The translations under genes and the position numbers were made by a program. The notes under the pieces are model-generated. The model had not been told where the DNA came from. It searched no databases and saw only the letters and a list, made by a program, of their open reading frames with translations. From Salvator merianae (Eukaryota; Chordata; Lepidosauria; Squamata; Teiidae), in the NCBI GenBank assembly GCA_003586115.2, contig QVOM02000074.1, forward strand, positions 1,844,229 through 1,908,228: a DNA stretch of 64,000 bases. The letters run 5' to 3'. Positions 24,387-36,718 of this stretch are shown here, one piece after another. Every line of letters starts with the position of its first letter. The stretch's first letter is position 1.

Positions 24387-25050
24387 TCTATTTTCATAAG
24401 AATATAAGAAATGCCCTGCTGAATCAAACTAGTGGGCCATCTAGGTCAATGGTCTGTTCTCATAGTGGCCATTCAGTTGCATATGAATTCTTGCAAGCAG
24501 AGCACAAGTCAATGATTTGTCCTCTTCGCAATCACCCAGTAAAAGCAGACTGCCTCCCATACTAGAGGTTATACCAGAGCCATAGCTATACTAGCCATTG
24601 ATAGTCCTGTCTTCCATGAATTGTAGAAGCCCTTTTTTTAAAGCCATCTAGGTTGGTAGCCAACAACATATCTCATGATAGTGAATACCATAGTATAATT
24701 AGATGTTAGATGAAAAAGAAAAAAACATTTCTATTCTGCGTCCTGATTCTAAGCGACTCCTGACTCTAGTATTTTGGGAAAGGGAGAAAAAATATATCCT
24801 TATCCACTCTGTTGACACCAAGGAAAAATTGCCCACACCAAGCGAAATGTAATATGCCTCTATCATGTGTACTCTTACTACCTTCCACCTACATTAAAAG
24901 CTTCTCTTTGAGCAAGTCCTGCACCTCTAAATGTTTGGTAATTTTATCTTTTATAATCTTTTCCATTATTATTCCCTGATGCTGAATGGCCTATAATTTC
25001 CCCAATCTCCCTTAACACTTTTCAAAAAGCTGGAGTTGCGCTGGATACTT
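24387..25050 (-). mobile_element. CR1/L3-like LINE 3' part
   Basis: In plus orientation it begins ATAAGAATATAAGAAATGCC and CTGCTGAATCAAACTAGTGG, the reverse complement of the CR1-like 3' end, and continues through degraded untranslated/coding sequence, including 'cagagccatagctat' and 'ccattgatagtcctgtcttcc' stretches. It is old and non-coding. Confidence 0.7.
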
Positions 25051-26493
25051 TCCAGTGCTTTGTTACAGAAGGTCAACATACCAACAAATTTAAAGCACAA
25101 ACCTACAGCAAGATTCTAGAGCAAGAAATTGTAAAGTAACTTGGATTATTAATTCTTTGATCATAGAATACATAGCAAACCACACACAGGGACAAAAACT
25201 GTTATAGCAACTTTGAAGAGGGAGAATGTAATCTAGAAATATAGGACATTGTTCTCAGCAACCTTTCATAGACACAAGTTTTCACGGTTCAGCTTTATCA
25301 AGGCTAAAGAAATTGCATATGCAAGTGAAATCAAGTAAAAGCATTTTAAAGTACACAGGGTATACAGATAGCACCAAAAAAGATTGTCAATACAATAGCA
25401 CATAAATGGTGGGTTACAACCTTTCTGTAGCTCATGTAGTTAGTTAATCTGGCTGCTAAGCAGCATGTTACAGCTTTTCAAACTACTCAGTATGAGATTC
25501 TCAAAATGATACAGCTTTGCCTTATGCTCTCATTCATTTAGCTTTCCCATAAAACTGGTTTGTCTGGTATGTAGATCAAGCTCCACAGTGAACCTTGGTT
25601 TTAGTGTGCTAATATGTCAGTGACTGGTCCAATGTAACTATCTCAAGAACTCTGTTTAAAGGCATAGTCGTGTGGAATATCACCATCTTCTATGTAAGGA
25701 ACTGCAGCTGAACTAAATATATCCTCAATTACATTTTATAATTTCATATAACTTAAAAATAGATTATTTTGTGGAAGAAATTCAAGGAAAGGGACAAATG
25801 AAAACAAAAGTCAAAGATGGAAACTTTCCAAGTCTGTAATGAGTTTCATCACAAAGCAGTGAGTTACAATGTCACAACGCCAGATATAATCTGCTGGATT
25901 ATAACAGCTACAAATTAAACAGTGGTTCCATTCTAATATTCAGTAAATGTTCCTTATATCAGAATGACTCCTAAATATTCACAGTATAGTACATACATGA
26001 TGTTTCACAGTTCCATGCCTACTTGGTTATTGCTTTTGGTCAGTTCTTATTGCATTTGACTGCCCACATGAAATAAAGTCAAGACATTCCAAATGATGTT
26101 TCAAAACAAAAACAAACCCACCCCCCTTAACAAGTTTAAAGGATCCCTTTTTTTTTTCTTTAGCCCTTTCTCCTAAAAATGTCCATAGTAATATAGATAC
26201 CTTTGCTTCTGTGGAAAAATAAGATTTTCCATCAACAAAATGCTTCTTTAATCTTGAAAGTTCTTAAGTCTTGAGTCTTTCAGAAACTACACTAGAATGG
26301 CCTGACTTGTCTATTTGTTCCTGTTATATAACCAGGACTTGTTGTTCACTAAGGGGGAAAAATAAAGGGTGACCGTTGCTTCCGCCAGATTCTTAAAACA
26401 ATGGTACAATCAGGAAAATAAGTGGCCTTAATGGCTTAAAGAAACAATCAAGGGAAGTTGTATTAAATATTTTTATGGAACAGATGGAATTTT

Positions 26494-26570
26494 CTCTGTG
26501 TGTGTGTGGGTGTGCGTGTGTGCGTGCGCACGCATGCACGTGTACACAAGCACGTTTGTGTGTGGTGCAG
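26494..26570. repeat. Alternating purine-pyrimidine TG/CG tract
   Basis: TGTGTGTGTG followed by GCGTGTGTGCGTGCGCACGC and ATGCACGTGTACAC. It is low-complexity and potentially Z-DNA-forming. Confidence 0.8.
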
Positions 26571-27126
26571 GTACATGCCTGCCTGCCTGGACATGCTATA
26601 AAAGTGTAATGCAAATAAAATTCTAGCTAAAAGAAAGAGAAATAGCAGATAAGTTGTACTGGGATAAAGTGCCATCCTCCTTCTCATAAATTCTGTCAGT
26701 AGAAAAACTGTAATTTAAATAATGGGCATAATATTATAGGCTTGACGTCTAACTTAAACGCTAGGAAACAAAGCTATTGGATACTGATATATTGTATTAT
26801 CACTTTAACATACCAATACCTCTTAGACACTCTCTTATCAGCCACCCTAATTAAGTTTTCCAAGGTCTCAAAGAGAATGTTCTCTTAACCCTGATTCTCA
26901 ATATCATTTCAAGATATGTACTAGCACATCCAATAGAATCTGTGGAGAATTGAACTCACTCATATCTACTTTGCTCCACCTCTGCTTCTTTTGAGGGAAA
27001 TCTCTAAAATTACCTCTCAGATTAGTCTGGCTTATATACATGTATAGTTTTCTACAATATGTTAATGTGTAATATTCTAAATTGTCATGACTCGTTCATA
27101 AAATAATGAACTCTGTTTTTCACATA

Positions 27127-28319
27127 AGGGCAGCAGTCCGACATTGTAAATTTAATCCGTATCAGAAGACTACAAGGACTGAATTTGTCTTCTGATCATT
27201 CCCACAGTTACATTTTAACATGGACTCAGTTCGTACTTGCTCGTTCTCACACTGATGTTTCCCATGCTTGGCACAGAGAAACAGTACCTTTTCTGCCTCC
27301 AGCTCTAATCAAATTCTCCTCCCTGTGCAGTCCGTGATTGGCTGCATTCCCAACGTTCAAATCTTGACATCACAGGGGCGGGAAAGTCAAGCTCTGCTCT
27401 CCATACGTCCCCGCTGCTGCATCAGAACATGGATTCACTTGGCAGTGTTACTAGTCATTCACCTTTTGCTCCTTCTCCCCCCTACAGCCTCTATCTACAC
27501 AAACAGAACTTTAAAACCATATGTACTGCACAATTAAGCTTCTTAAAGGGCAGATGGTGATTTCTGCTTCATTGCAATTGCACTTTTGTGCAATTGCACA
27601 ATTTAAAAGTAGCGCAAAAGCAGGGAGAGGTCCATGAAGAAGGGAAAACATGGGGAGGGAACATGGGGGGGCTCATTATCATGATAGTTCAGTTCATGGC
27701 CAGCAAATGGACTCTGCTTCATCTCCCCCGAGACATCCACAGCAGCATGTGTCCCCACTGTGTAGCTGTGTGTGACAGCAAAACTGATCTTGAGTGGGTT
27801 CTTTGTTGGGGCAAGAGGACTGCAACCCCAACAGGCGCACTTTCTTTTTTGGTTTAATCAGCAGACAGAAGTGGAGGAAGCCTTTAATTTCTTCCTGGCA
27901 GTGTCGAATGGGGGATAAAGAAAGAGAAAGAACCACAGCTTAGCAAAGTAAAAAGGAGGATGGTTTTCTTTTCTTCTGGCAGCGACGGAAGGGAGCATAA
28001 TGGAGGCAGAAGAAACTACTGTGCTTCCTGCCCAACCACAAAGTCTATAATTGGACAGCACAAAATGGGAAGCCCTCCCTCTGCACGCCCTCAAAAAAGT
28101 ATGGTCCCTCCCAAATAGTCTCCTTCCCAGTTCTCACATCGCAAAGTAAAGCAGGCTAGTGATCTGGAACAGCTTGAGAACTCATTAAATCCAAATACAA
28201 AGTAGTCCGGATTTCGCCAATTTAGTCCAGAAAAACTACAGATCAGCAAGATCATGTTGGGCCAGCAGGAATTGAAGACAGCCTGTAAACTGATTAAATG
28301 CCGTGTCGGAGCACGGCCT
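27127..28319. mobile_element. ~1.2-kb inverted-repeat element, family A copy 1
   Basis: The left end GGGCAGCAGTCCGACATTG and the reverse complement of the right end GGCCGTGCTCCGACACGG both run into ATTTAATC-type sequence. The flanks allow a 3-bp TAA duplication. Nearly the whole interior aligns with 55318-56486 in the same orientation (for example GATGTTTCCCATG, CACAAAGTCTRTMATTGGA and GACCATGTTGGGCCAGCAGG-like segments). No transposase frame is seen. Confidence 0.85.
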
Positions 28320-28964
28320 AAAAGTGGCAAGTTCATTTTCTTATACTTGGACCAACCACATCAAGCTGAAAGCAAATGCTAGAAATGTGTCCATGGGAGT
28401 TCTACAGTTTAAGGATATGAGAATTTCTTTTGAGATACTCTTCTTTATATATTAAGATGATTGAGAAAAAGCTTTTTCATTAGTAAAATTTAACATATTT
28501 TAGGGCAGTTCTACACTGAAGCTAAATAGAAGCAGGACTCGATAGCTGGGAGGACAGTCCAAGGAGGAGAAGAACTAGAGGTGGTTAAGTAGTGGCAGCC
28601 TAGACAACCCAGCCCTCTGGCTGCCTCTCCTGTCCAGTTGACTATTATTACCTTGGAAGGTGGCACTTCTTCACACGACTCTCAGTCTTAGCTGTATCAG
28701 CTGCTTGTGACCTCAGTTGCGTCGAGTTTTTTTCTCTTTTTTTCTTGTTTTGTTTTTAAATCTCGTGAGTGTGTGTATATGTGTGAGTGTGTAGAGCATG
28801 CTTGGAGAGGAGTCCGGCAGAAGAATGAGGCTGCCACCATACCAGTGATCACAAGTCAAGGATGGCATGGGAGTAGGAACCAGAAACACCTTCATACCCA
28901 ATTCTATTTCTTCATTACATCTGAGTCAGAAGAGACTGTGGATATCCTAAACCACTGTTGAATG

Positions 28965-29600
28965 GACTGATGGGCTGCATGAGGATCAATAAACTAAAGT
29001 TGAATCCTGACAAGACAAAGACTCCTTTGGGGTAGGTGATTCTCATATTCAAGTACTTGGGCATTTGCCTTTTATAGATGGGGTTGCACTCCTTCAGAAG
29101 GAACAGGTACATACTTTGGGGGTGCTGCCTGATTCATCATTGTCATTGGAGGCCCAAGTGACCTCTGTGGCTCAGAATGCCAACTATCAGCTTTCGCTGG
29201 TGTACTAATCATACCCATACCTGGACAGAGATAGCCCAGCCACAGTTGTCCAGGCACTGATAACCTCACATTTAGATTATTGTAATGCACTCTATTTAGG
29301 GCTTCCCTTGGACCTGGTATGGAAGCTGCAACTAGTGCAAAAATGTGGTGGACAGGTTGTTGCGTGGAGTACCTCACTGTGCACATATCACACCTGAGCT
29401 TAAGCACCTGTATTGGTTGCCAGTAAGCTACTGGGCCAGTTTCAAGGCCCTTTAGAAATTGGGACCAGCTTACTTAGCGGACTGCCTCTTTCAGTTTATC
29501 TGATGACTACCTACAACTTGACCTTCTCTGTGGTGACACCCACCCTCTGGAATGGTTTCCTCCTCTGATACATTTCTTATCTTTACCCAGGCCTTTCCAG
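28965..29600 (+). mobile_element. L2-type LINE 3' fragment
   Basis: Degraded frames show KLNPDKTKT at 29000, an 'altSHLDYCNALYLGLP' equivalent at 29260-29310, 'ITPELKHLYWLPVSYWASFKAL' at 29390-29450 and 'TFSVVTPTLWNGF' at 29520-29560, all in L2 order. Confidence 0.8.
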
Positions 29601-29606
29601 AGTGAG

Positions 29607-30360
29607 TACATAAGAACATACGAGAAGCCCTGCTGGATTAGGCCACAGCCCATGTAGTCCAGCACCCTGTTTCACACAGTGGCCCACCAATTGCTTCTGG
29701 GTATTCTCAAGCAGGATAAAAAGGCAAAACCTTCACCTGCTCTCGACACCCTGCAAATGGTCTTTAGAAGCATCCTACCTGTCTTGCCAACCTGGAGGCA
29801 GTACCTAGGCATCCATTCTAGTAGCCATTGATACACCTGACCCCCATGAATCTGTCCAATCCTTTCTTAAAGCTGTCCAGGCTGATGGCTGTCACCACCT
29901 CTTCCAATAGTGAATTCCATAGACTAATGATCCTATGGGTGAAAAAATACTTCTCCTTGTCAGTCCTAACTCTTCTACCCTCTTCATAGAGTGCCCCCTA
30001 GTCCTAGTGTTGTGCAACAGGGAAACTAATTTTTCTCTATCCACATTATCCATACCATGCATGATTTTATATACATCAAACAAGTCTCCTCTTAAATGCC
30101 ATCTTTCAAGGCTGAAGAGGCCAAGATGTTACAGCCTGATTTCATAAGGAAGATGTTCCAGCCCCTTGATCATTCTGGTTGCCCTTTTCTGCACCTTTTC
30201 CAGTTCCACAATTTCATTTCTGAAGTGAGGTGACCAGAATTAATACACAATATTCCAAGTGTGGCCTCACCATAGATTTGTAAAGAGGCACCATGACACT
30301 TGCTGACTTCTTTTCTATCCCCTTCCTAATTACCACTAGTATTGAATTTGCTTTTTTTCT
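29607..30360 (-). mobile_element. CR1-like LINE 3' part
   Basis: The minus-strand frame 30083-29892 has FDVYKIMHGMDNVDREKLVS and LLHNTRTRGHSMK, matching the copy at 22220-22320. The plus-strand start (acataagaacatacgagaag) is the inverted 3' end. Stops are present. Confidence 0.85.
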
Positions 30361-30939
30361 TGAAGAGATGTCTTGTCTTTCCCATTCAATTATTTTCTTC
30401 TATTTCTTTCATTGTTTATTTAAGGCCTTCTTATCTCGCCTTCCCTTCTTTCCTCAGCCATTTGTAAAGCCTCATCAAGCAACCAGTTTGCTTTCTTGCT
30501 CTACTGGTTTCTTTGGAATATTTTCTGTTGCTGCCTCCTCTTCAGATACTCTGTCTACCCAATCTAACCCTTAAATCTATTAATCACCTCCATTGCATAG
30601 TCATAAGTATATTATTTAAGTTATACTTGTATGGTCTAGTGTTTTTTCCTACTTTCTTCCATTTAAGTCTAAATTATACAATAAGAAACTCATGATCTGA
30701 GCCACAGTCAGTTTCAGGTCTTGTTTTTACTGACTATATGGAACTTTTCCATATTTGGCTACAAAGTATAAAATCCATCTGTTTTTAACAATGCCTGGCG
30801 ATGTCCGTATGTAAAGTCACTCTTTGGGCTGTTGGAAAGGAGTGTTTCCTATGACCAATGAGTTATCTCTGTCCTGGTTCATTTTGTCCACCAAGGCCAA
30901 ACAGTTATGTTTTGGTTTTCTCCTATACCATTCCAGTAC

Positions 30940-31280
30940 CCTATGATGAACATGGAGAATTGTAACAAATGAGATCCTCTAAGGTTCCATACTGGGATTG
31001 GTGCATAAATGATACAAAGGCTAAACTTTGCTGATGACACTAACTGTGCAGAGTGATTAAAAACAGAAAGAAACTGTAAAGAATGTCAGTGTGAACAAGT
31101 GTAAAATGGAAGCAAGAAGACCCACTTGCAGCAATTAAAAAAAAAAAAAAAAGTTCAAAAGAGAGCAACTAAAGTGATCAATGGGCTTACCAGAGCTCCC
31201 CTGTGGGGAAATATTAGAACAGGGCTCATCCAATGGAGATGAATCCTGGAAAGATCAAGACATAAAAAAAGAAACGTCAT
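30940..31280 (+). mobile_element. CR1-like LINE fragment
   Basis: A degraded frame includes an FADDT-like remnant (tttgctgatgacact at about 31027) and later 'VQKRATKVINGLTRAPLWGNIRT'-type sequence. It is interrupted by a poly(A) run at 31137-31153. Confidence 0.6.
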
Positions 31281-31809
31281 CTTCATGCAACAGAGTTTCA
31301 GACAATGCTACGTGGACGAGGGAATGAAAAATTCTTCTGAATTACTCAGAGCAGCCAGACATACACGACATGATGGGACCAGTGTTTCGGTATATATACT
31401 TGCTCATCCTTGTTGGAGCTCGACAGGGCTAAGCCCATGTGTCATTATGTCATGTGATGACATCAGCACATAGTAGCAGACATTTTAGGGGCTGTTGGAG
31501 GTTTCCCTGGCCCAAATTACTCCTGCCAAATGACAAGTAATAATAAACCTGTAGAATTTGTGCAAGCTGGGAGAAGCCCCACATGCCTGATACTGAATGT
31601 CACCATATGATGATCTCATAACGTGGCACAATGACACTCTGCCATGCACCTCAAGATCCAAGAAGGCACATGACATTAAAGAGAAGCAGGTGTGCCCAAG
31701 TAATGCCCTTATTTTTCTCTTAAAAAGCTGGTACAAGTAGTATACCCGTACACTGCCCCCCACACACAATGTAGAGTGTGTGTTCAGAATAATTCAGAAC
31801 ATTATTTTG

Positions 31810-32030
31810 CACACTCCTAGTTTTAACATATTAATGGAAGTGAAGGCTATTAATGACTACTAAACCTGATGGTTATGTGACCATCTTTGGCATTTAGAGC
31901 CTTCCATTGCAAGAAATTGAGGAGGGCAAACTGTCACATTCGTGAGCTTCCATACATGGTCACTGTAAGACCAGACTGTGGTAGATGGGCCACTAGTCTA
32001 ATCCGAAAAGGCATTTCTTCTGTTCTGACT
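31810..32030 (+). mobile_element. CR1/L3-like LINE 3' end
   Basis: It shares 'gaaggctattaatgactactaaacctgatggttatg' type sequence with 6620-6670 and ends 'catttcttctgttct' like the other 3' ends. Confidence 0.6.
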
Positions 32031-32394
32031 AGAAGCTTGACTGTGATCTGCCCTGGATAGAGGCAATTCTAGAGTTAGTGAGGCCTTATACCAAAACACC
32101 CTGTAGAGACAATGTAGCAAGCTCTATGCAGGCAGGCAGGCTGTCTTGCCAGAGTGATTTATTTCGAAAAACATACATGAACAGCCTCAACATGTGGGCT
32201 AAGCTCTTTCACATGCCTCATTTGCCTAATAGCAGAACCACCTCTGCCTGGGGCATCAAAGCATGGTTCAGAAAAATCAAAGAGAGATTTTTAAATTCAA
32301 CCCTCCCTCATGGTCCTCATTTAAGTATGCCACAAGCCACTGATACTTTATAGTATATTGTTTGTTTGTGCAATAAATAACTTTTTTCCCCATT

Positions 32395-34052
32395 TCTGTC
32401 AAGGAAATATGAAAAAACTGTGCAAGGTCAGACAGCTACTGAAGAAAGCAAGGTCAGTATGCAGATCTCATGCTTGGCCTGGAGAAAGTGAGGGAACACT
32501 TAGCAAACTTAAATGTATTCAAGTCTCCAGGCCCAGATGAATTACATCCTAGGGTGCTGAAGGAATTAGCTGATATAATTGCTGAACCACTCTCTGTGAT
32601 ATTTGAGAACTCATGGATAACAGGAGAAGTCCCAGAAGATTGGAGAAGGGCAAATGTTGTACCTATCTTTAAAAAAGGAAAGAAGGCTGACCCAGGCAAC
32701 TACAGGCCTGTGAGCCTGACTTCAATACCAGGCAAGATATTTGAACAAATCATTCAACAGCATATATGGGAGCACTTGGATGGGAATGCAATAATTAACC
32801 AAAGCCAACATGGATTTGTAACAAACAAGTCATGCCAGACTAATCTCATTTCCTTTTATGACAAAATTACTGGATGGATCGATCAAGGAAAGGCTGTGGA
32901 CATAGTATATCTTGACTTTAGCAAAGCATTTGACAAGGTGTCTCATACTATACTTATTGAAAAAATGATCAAATATGGGATTGACAGGACAACTGTTAGG
33001 TGGATTCATAACTGGCTTAGTGATCGTACTCAAAGAGTGGTCATAAATGGCTTCACATCCGATTGGAAGACTGTCTCGAGTGGGGTACCGCAAGGCTCTG
33101 TCTTGGGCCCATTGCTGTTCAACATTTTTATAAACGATCTGGATGAAGGTGTCGAGGGGACGCTGATCAAATTTGCAGACGACACAAAGCTAGGAGGGGT
33201 TGCTAACACTAGGGAGGAGAAGGAGAGGATTCAAAAGGATTTGGAGAAGCTTGAATAGTGGGCTGAAACTAACAGAATGACATTTAACAGGGAGAAATGC
33301 AAAGTTTTACATCTGGGTAAGAAAAATGACAATATCCAATACAGAATGGGGGGAATCTCGCTGAGCAGCAGCACATGTGAAAAGGATCTGGGTGTACTAG
33401 TAGATCATAGATTAAACATGAGTCAACAGTGTGATGCAGCTGCAAAAAAGGCAAATACCATCCTGGGCTGTATCAAGAAGAGTATAGAGTCTAGATCACG
33501 GGAAGTAATTGTCCCACTTTACTCTTCCTTGGTCAGACCTCATCTGGAGTATTGTGTCCAGTTCTGGGCACCCCAGTTTAAAAAAGACATTGACAAACTG
33601 GAACAAGTTCAGAGAAGGGCGACCAAAATGGTGAGTGGTCTGCAAACCATGTCCTATGAGGAACGGTTAAAGGACCTAGGAATGTTTAGCCTGCAGAAGA
33701 GAAGACTGAGAGGAGACATGATAGCTGTTTTCAAGTATCTGAAGGGCTGTCACAGTGCAGAAGGATTGGCCCTATTCTCAGTTGTGCAAGAAGGAAGGAC
33801 TAGAAACAAAGGGATGAAACTTCAAGGGAGTAGATACAATCTAGATATTAGGAAAAACTTCCTGACCGTAAGGGCAATCAGTCACTGGAACAGGTTGCCA
33901 CAGGAGGTGGTGGGCTCTCCTTCGCTGGAGGTCTTCAAGGAGAGGCTGGACAGTTATCTGTCTGGGATGCTTTAGTGAATCCTGCATTGAGCAGGGGGTT
34001 GGACTCGATGACCCTAGAGGTCCCTTCCAACTCTATGATTCTATGATTCTAT
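32395..34052 (+). mobile_element. CR1 LINE, 5'-truncated, one premature stop in RT ORF
   Basis: This is a well-preserved CR1 (non-LTR retrotransposon) reverse transcriptase. One reading frame runs 32470-33975 with a single in-frame TAG at 33256-33258, between KLE and WAE. Motifs in order: FKSPGPDELHPRVLKELAD, VVPIFKKGKKADPGNYRPVS, YLDFSKAFDKVSH, VPQGSVLGPLLFNIF, catalytic FADD at 33172-33183, and NREKCKVLHLGK past the stop. The C-terminal tail is HWNRLPQEVVGSPSLEVFK. The 3' end carries the diagnostic CR1 octamer-like repeat (CTATGATTCTATGATTCT) at 34031-34052. The endonuclease half is missing, so the copy was dead on arrival. Few mutations indicate it is the youngest LINE in the window. Confidence 0.95.
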
Positions 34053-34913
34053 AAAGCAATCTGAGCAAGAAATGTGTGTGTGGGAGGGAGGGAACTGGCA
34101 TGTAGCTTTCCACTCAACACCTTCTGGCCCGTTCCAGCCTGGCCTAGCTTCAAAACCAGAGATTAAATGTTGCCCAGCTGTGAAATTGTAGGTCAGGGAC
34201 ATTTCAATGCTCCCCTTGAAATAGCCAGATGGCCTATCTTCCCAAGCTTCAAAATGTTGCCTGGTTCCAGAACTGAGTATGGGCCTTCCTGCCACTGCTA
34301 TCTGTCTGCACAGTGTTGGCAGGAACAAGGACCATCCTGGTCCCCTACTAGAGTCCTTTGGGAGGTGAATTCTGCACCTAAGTGGACCAAGTGCAGAGAC
34401 TGTGGCCTTTCATGAAGCACAATGGTGTGTGGGCACCCAGCACGCACCCAGCATGGCCCAATGGGCAGTGCAGATGTTGCCATATCATTTAAGCACCAAG
34501 GCTGCTTCAGTGCCAAATCCCCCCAAAAAATGGTTCCAAAAAATTCTGTGCCATATAGGAATACTTGGAGCTGGCCTATAACTATGTTGGTCTTCTGGGC
34601 CAAGGGAGTTTTGTTTGTCTGTCTGTTTTGTTTTTTTAAGGAGTGGTCACAGTACCATTTAATTCAAGTGGCTTTAAGGAACTTTCTTATGCAGTGATGT
34701 ATCAATTACTTCCACCCAAATCAGTTGTCACATTCAGACAGGTTTCTGATTGTTTATAGAGAGATTATGTAGATCACCATCAAGGGACACCAAATGAGTG
34801 CTTACCTGCCCCTTTCCTTCATAAAAGGCAAGATTTTTAAGGGTTAAGTTTTTTTAGTGCAGCATCAACCCAGTTTAGAATGCCATAGTAGGGAAGCTGC
34901 TGTTGCCCACAGA
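34053..34913. other. Intergenic, no feature seen
   Basis: The minus-strand 95- and 101-residue frames have no recognisable domain. Confidence 0.4.
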
Positions 34914-35093
34914 GGCCCTTTCTGCACTTGGCCTTATTGTGGATTATATTCCAGAATAGGGACTTGCTATTCACATGCGAGCGCAAACTATGAAAGATCT
35001 TGCCCAGGGCCTGCCATAGTCTGCACTAGCATGCAGATGGCAGGTCCCTATTCTGAGATATAATCTGGAATAGGTCCAAGTGCAGAAAAGGCC
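34914..35093. mobile_element. 180-bp MITE with ~45-bp inverted ends and 3-bp duplication
   Basis: The left end GGCCCTTTCTGCACTTGGCC and the reverse complement of the right end GGCCTTTTCTGCACTTGGAC are followed by matching WTTATATYCCAGAATAGGGAC-like arms. Both flanks read AGA directly at the ends, which fits a 3-bp target duplication. Confidence 0.85.
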
Positions 35094-35104
35094 AGAAATA
35101 CCAT

Positions 35105-35372
35105 CCTGTGTACTAGGAACCACTTCCAAATTGAGGTGAGCTATGACAGCATCTACTGATTTCTCCCCTCTGATATTCATAAGGCACCCACACTCCTGCT
35201 TTTTAGGCACCAGCTGAAGACCTATCTTTTTACCCAGGTCTTCCACAATCCTTGATTTTAATTATATTTTCATATAATTATTATGATTTTAGCTGTTTTT
35301 ATTCTTTGTACTCTGCTTCAAGATTATATTTTAAAGGGAAGCAATATACAAACATTTGAAATAAATAAATAG
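35105..35372 (+). mobile_element. L2 LINE 3' terminus
   Basis: A degraded coding tail (LKTYLFTQVFHNP at about 35213-35250) is followed by AT-rich 3'UTR ending in AAATAAATAAATA at about 35372, the usual L2 3' end in reptiles. Confidence 0.7.
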
Positions 35373-35829
35373 TTTGGTGACCTCAAGACAGATTAAGGAT
35401 TCTGCTGGTAACACACTGCTGTGCACACTGTGTTGCACAATGGTCTTCCTGACCAAACTGGCAAAGTGGTCTTTAGTGAGGTGCTGGACTGCCCCAGGAT
35501 GGGGATTCTAGGGAATTTCAACCTTTGTGCTGATTCTGTCCTTCAAGATTCTATGGCATTCATTTTGACTATGGGACTTTTTCAGTTTATTAACAACGAG
35601 CTGTATTACATCTTGCCTCAAATTTTGAGGCTACTTTGGATGTAGGGCTAATATTATCCTGCAGTTATAGTTCGACCACTGTTTAGTGAAGATTAGTCTT
35701 AAAGGCTAATCTTTACAAGAATAGGGGTCTTATTAAGATGATCCATCCCCAGAGATTCATAAAATTGGATGGATTTCTGAATTCTGTGGAGAAACTTTGA
35801 GAGGCCTGAGCCAGTGATTCTGTGGAGGC

Positions 35830-35988
35830 TGTGAAAGAAGGGCTACAAGTCCCGGTTAGGGGCCTTGAAATTGATGGTTGTGCTTAAAGCTTACAAATAT
35901 TTCTATGAAGCTTTATCAGACTATTAAGCTTTAAGCACAACCATCAATTTAAAGGCCCCTAACCTGGACTTGTAGCCCTTCTTTCACA
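35830..35988. repeat. 159-bp near-perfect palindrome with LTR-like ends
   Basis: The arms at 35830-35892 and 35926-35988 are 63 bp each with two mismatches, around a 33-bp spacer. The unit starts TGTGAAAG and ends CTTTCACA. On the minus strand it directly follows a purine tract (AAAAGGGGGAAG, 36003-35992) downstream of the env remnant, the place where a 3' LTR should start. It may be a rearranged LTR edge. Confidence 0.8.
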
Positions 35989-36019
35989 CTTCCCCCTTTT
36001 CTGGATTTTATATCCAGAA

Positions 36020-36718
36020 CTACTCAGTGAACAATGTAGGTGGAAAGGTGAAGCATACGACCATCTCTTTGGCTTCCTCCAGGTCTTCAGGGTCTTCAAT
36101 GAGTATCATGGTGTTGGAAACATTAGTAATTTCCTTCTTGCAACATTGAGTTACCACACAGCATCCCAGCCTAATACACAAATATATAGCCAGAATTCCA
36201 AGAAGTATAGCAATAGCCCCAAACAATATTTTTTTAAGCCATGTAGGGACATATGCAAATATATTAGTTAGCCAGTTCCACTCCCCTTCAGGCAAAAGTT
36301 GGGGAGTGGCCTTAATAGCTTGTTCTATTAAATCGGCATCATGCATTGTTTCTCGGTATGTATCATTAATGTAGGTACAGCATTCGGTGCCAATTAACGC
36401 ACAAACGCCTCCATGTGACACAAGAAGGAAATCTTGCGCAATCCGATGCTGGACAACGGTGGTCCTAATTTGTTTCAGTTTTAAACCCACCACTCATACC
36501 GCTCTTGAGGTACTATTTGAAATCTGTTCAATGGCAGCAGAAACTTTCCTGATTTCAGTGAAAGCTTGTGCCATCCCATATGCGGGTAGGACAACTCCCC
36601 AAAAATAGTCTGCTTTAGTGATGTCTCTATAATTTCGCACCCGGTGTCCAGGGAGTTTGTAATACAAACTTCCCACTGGGCTTAGGGAATCCTGAGATAC
36701 AATGGACCATTGATGCAA
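36020..36718 (-). pseudogene. Endogenous retrovirus env remnant (TM subunit)
   Basis: These two adjacent minus-strand frames are parts of one retroviral envelope gene. They are separated by an in-frame TGA at 36496-36494, so the copy is broken. The part at 36493-36020 contains a C-x6-CC motif typical of gamma-type transmembrane subunits, preceded by a coiled-coil heptad region and followed by a tryptophan-rich membrane-proximal stretch, one strong transmembrane segment and a cysteine-rich cytoplasmic tail. The part at 36718-36497 carries the upstream ectodomain. Farther upstream on the minus strand (to about 37110) only degraded surface-subunit-like sequence with stops remains; no pol or gag was recognised. 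A polypurine tract and an LTR-like palindrome follow at 36003-35830. It is a fossil of an old germline infection or retrotransposition, with no intact product. Confidence 0.85.
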
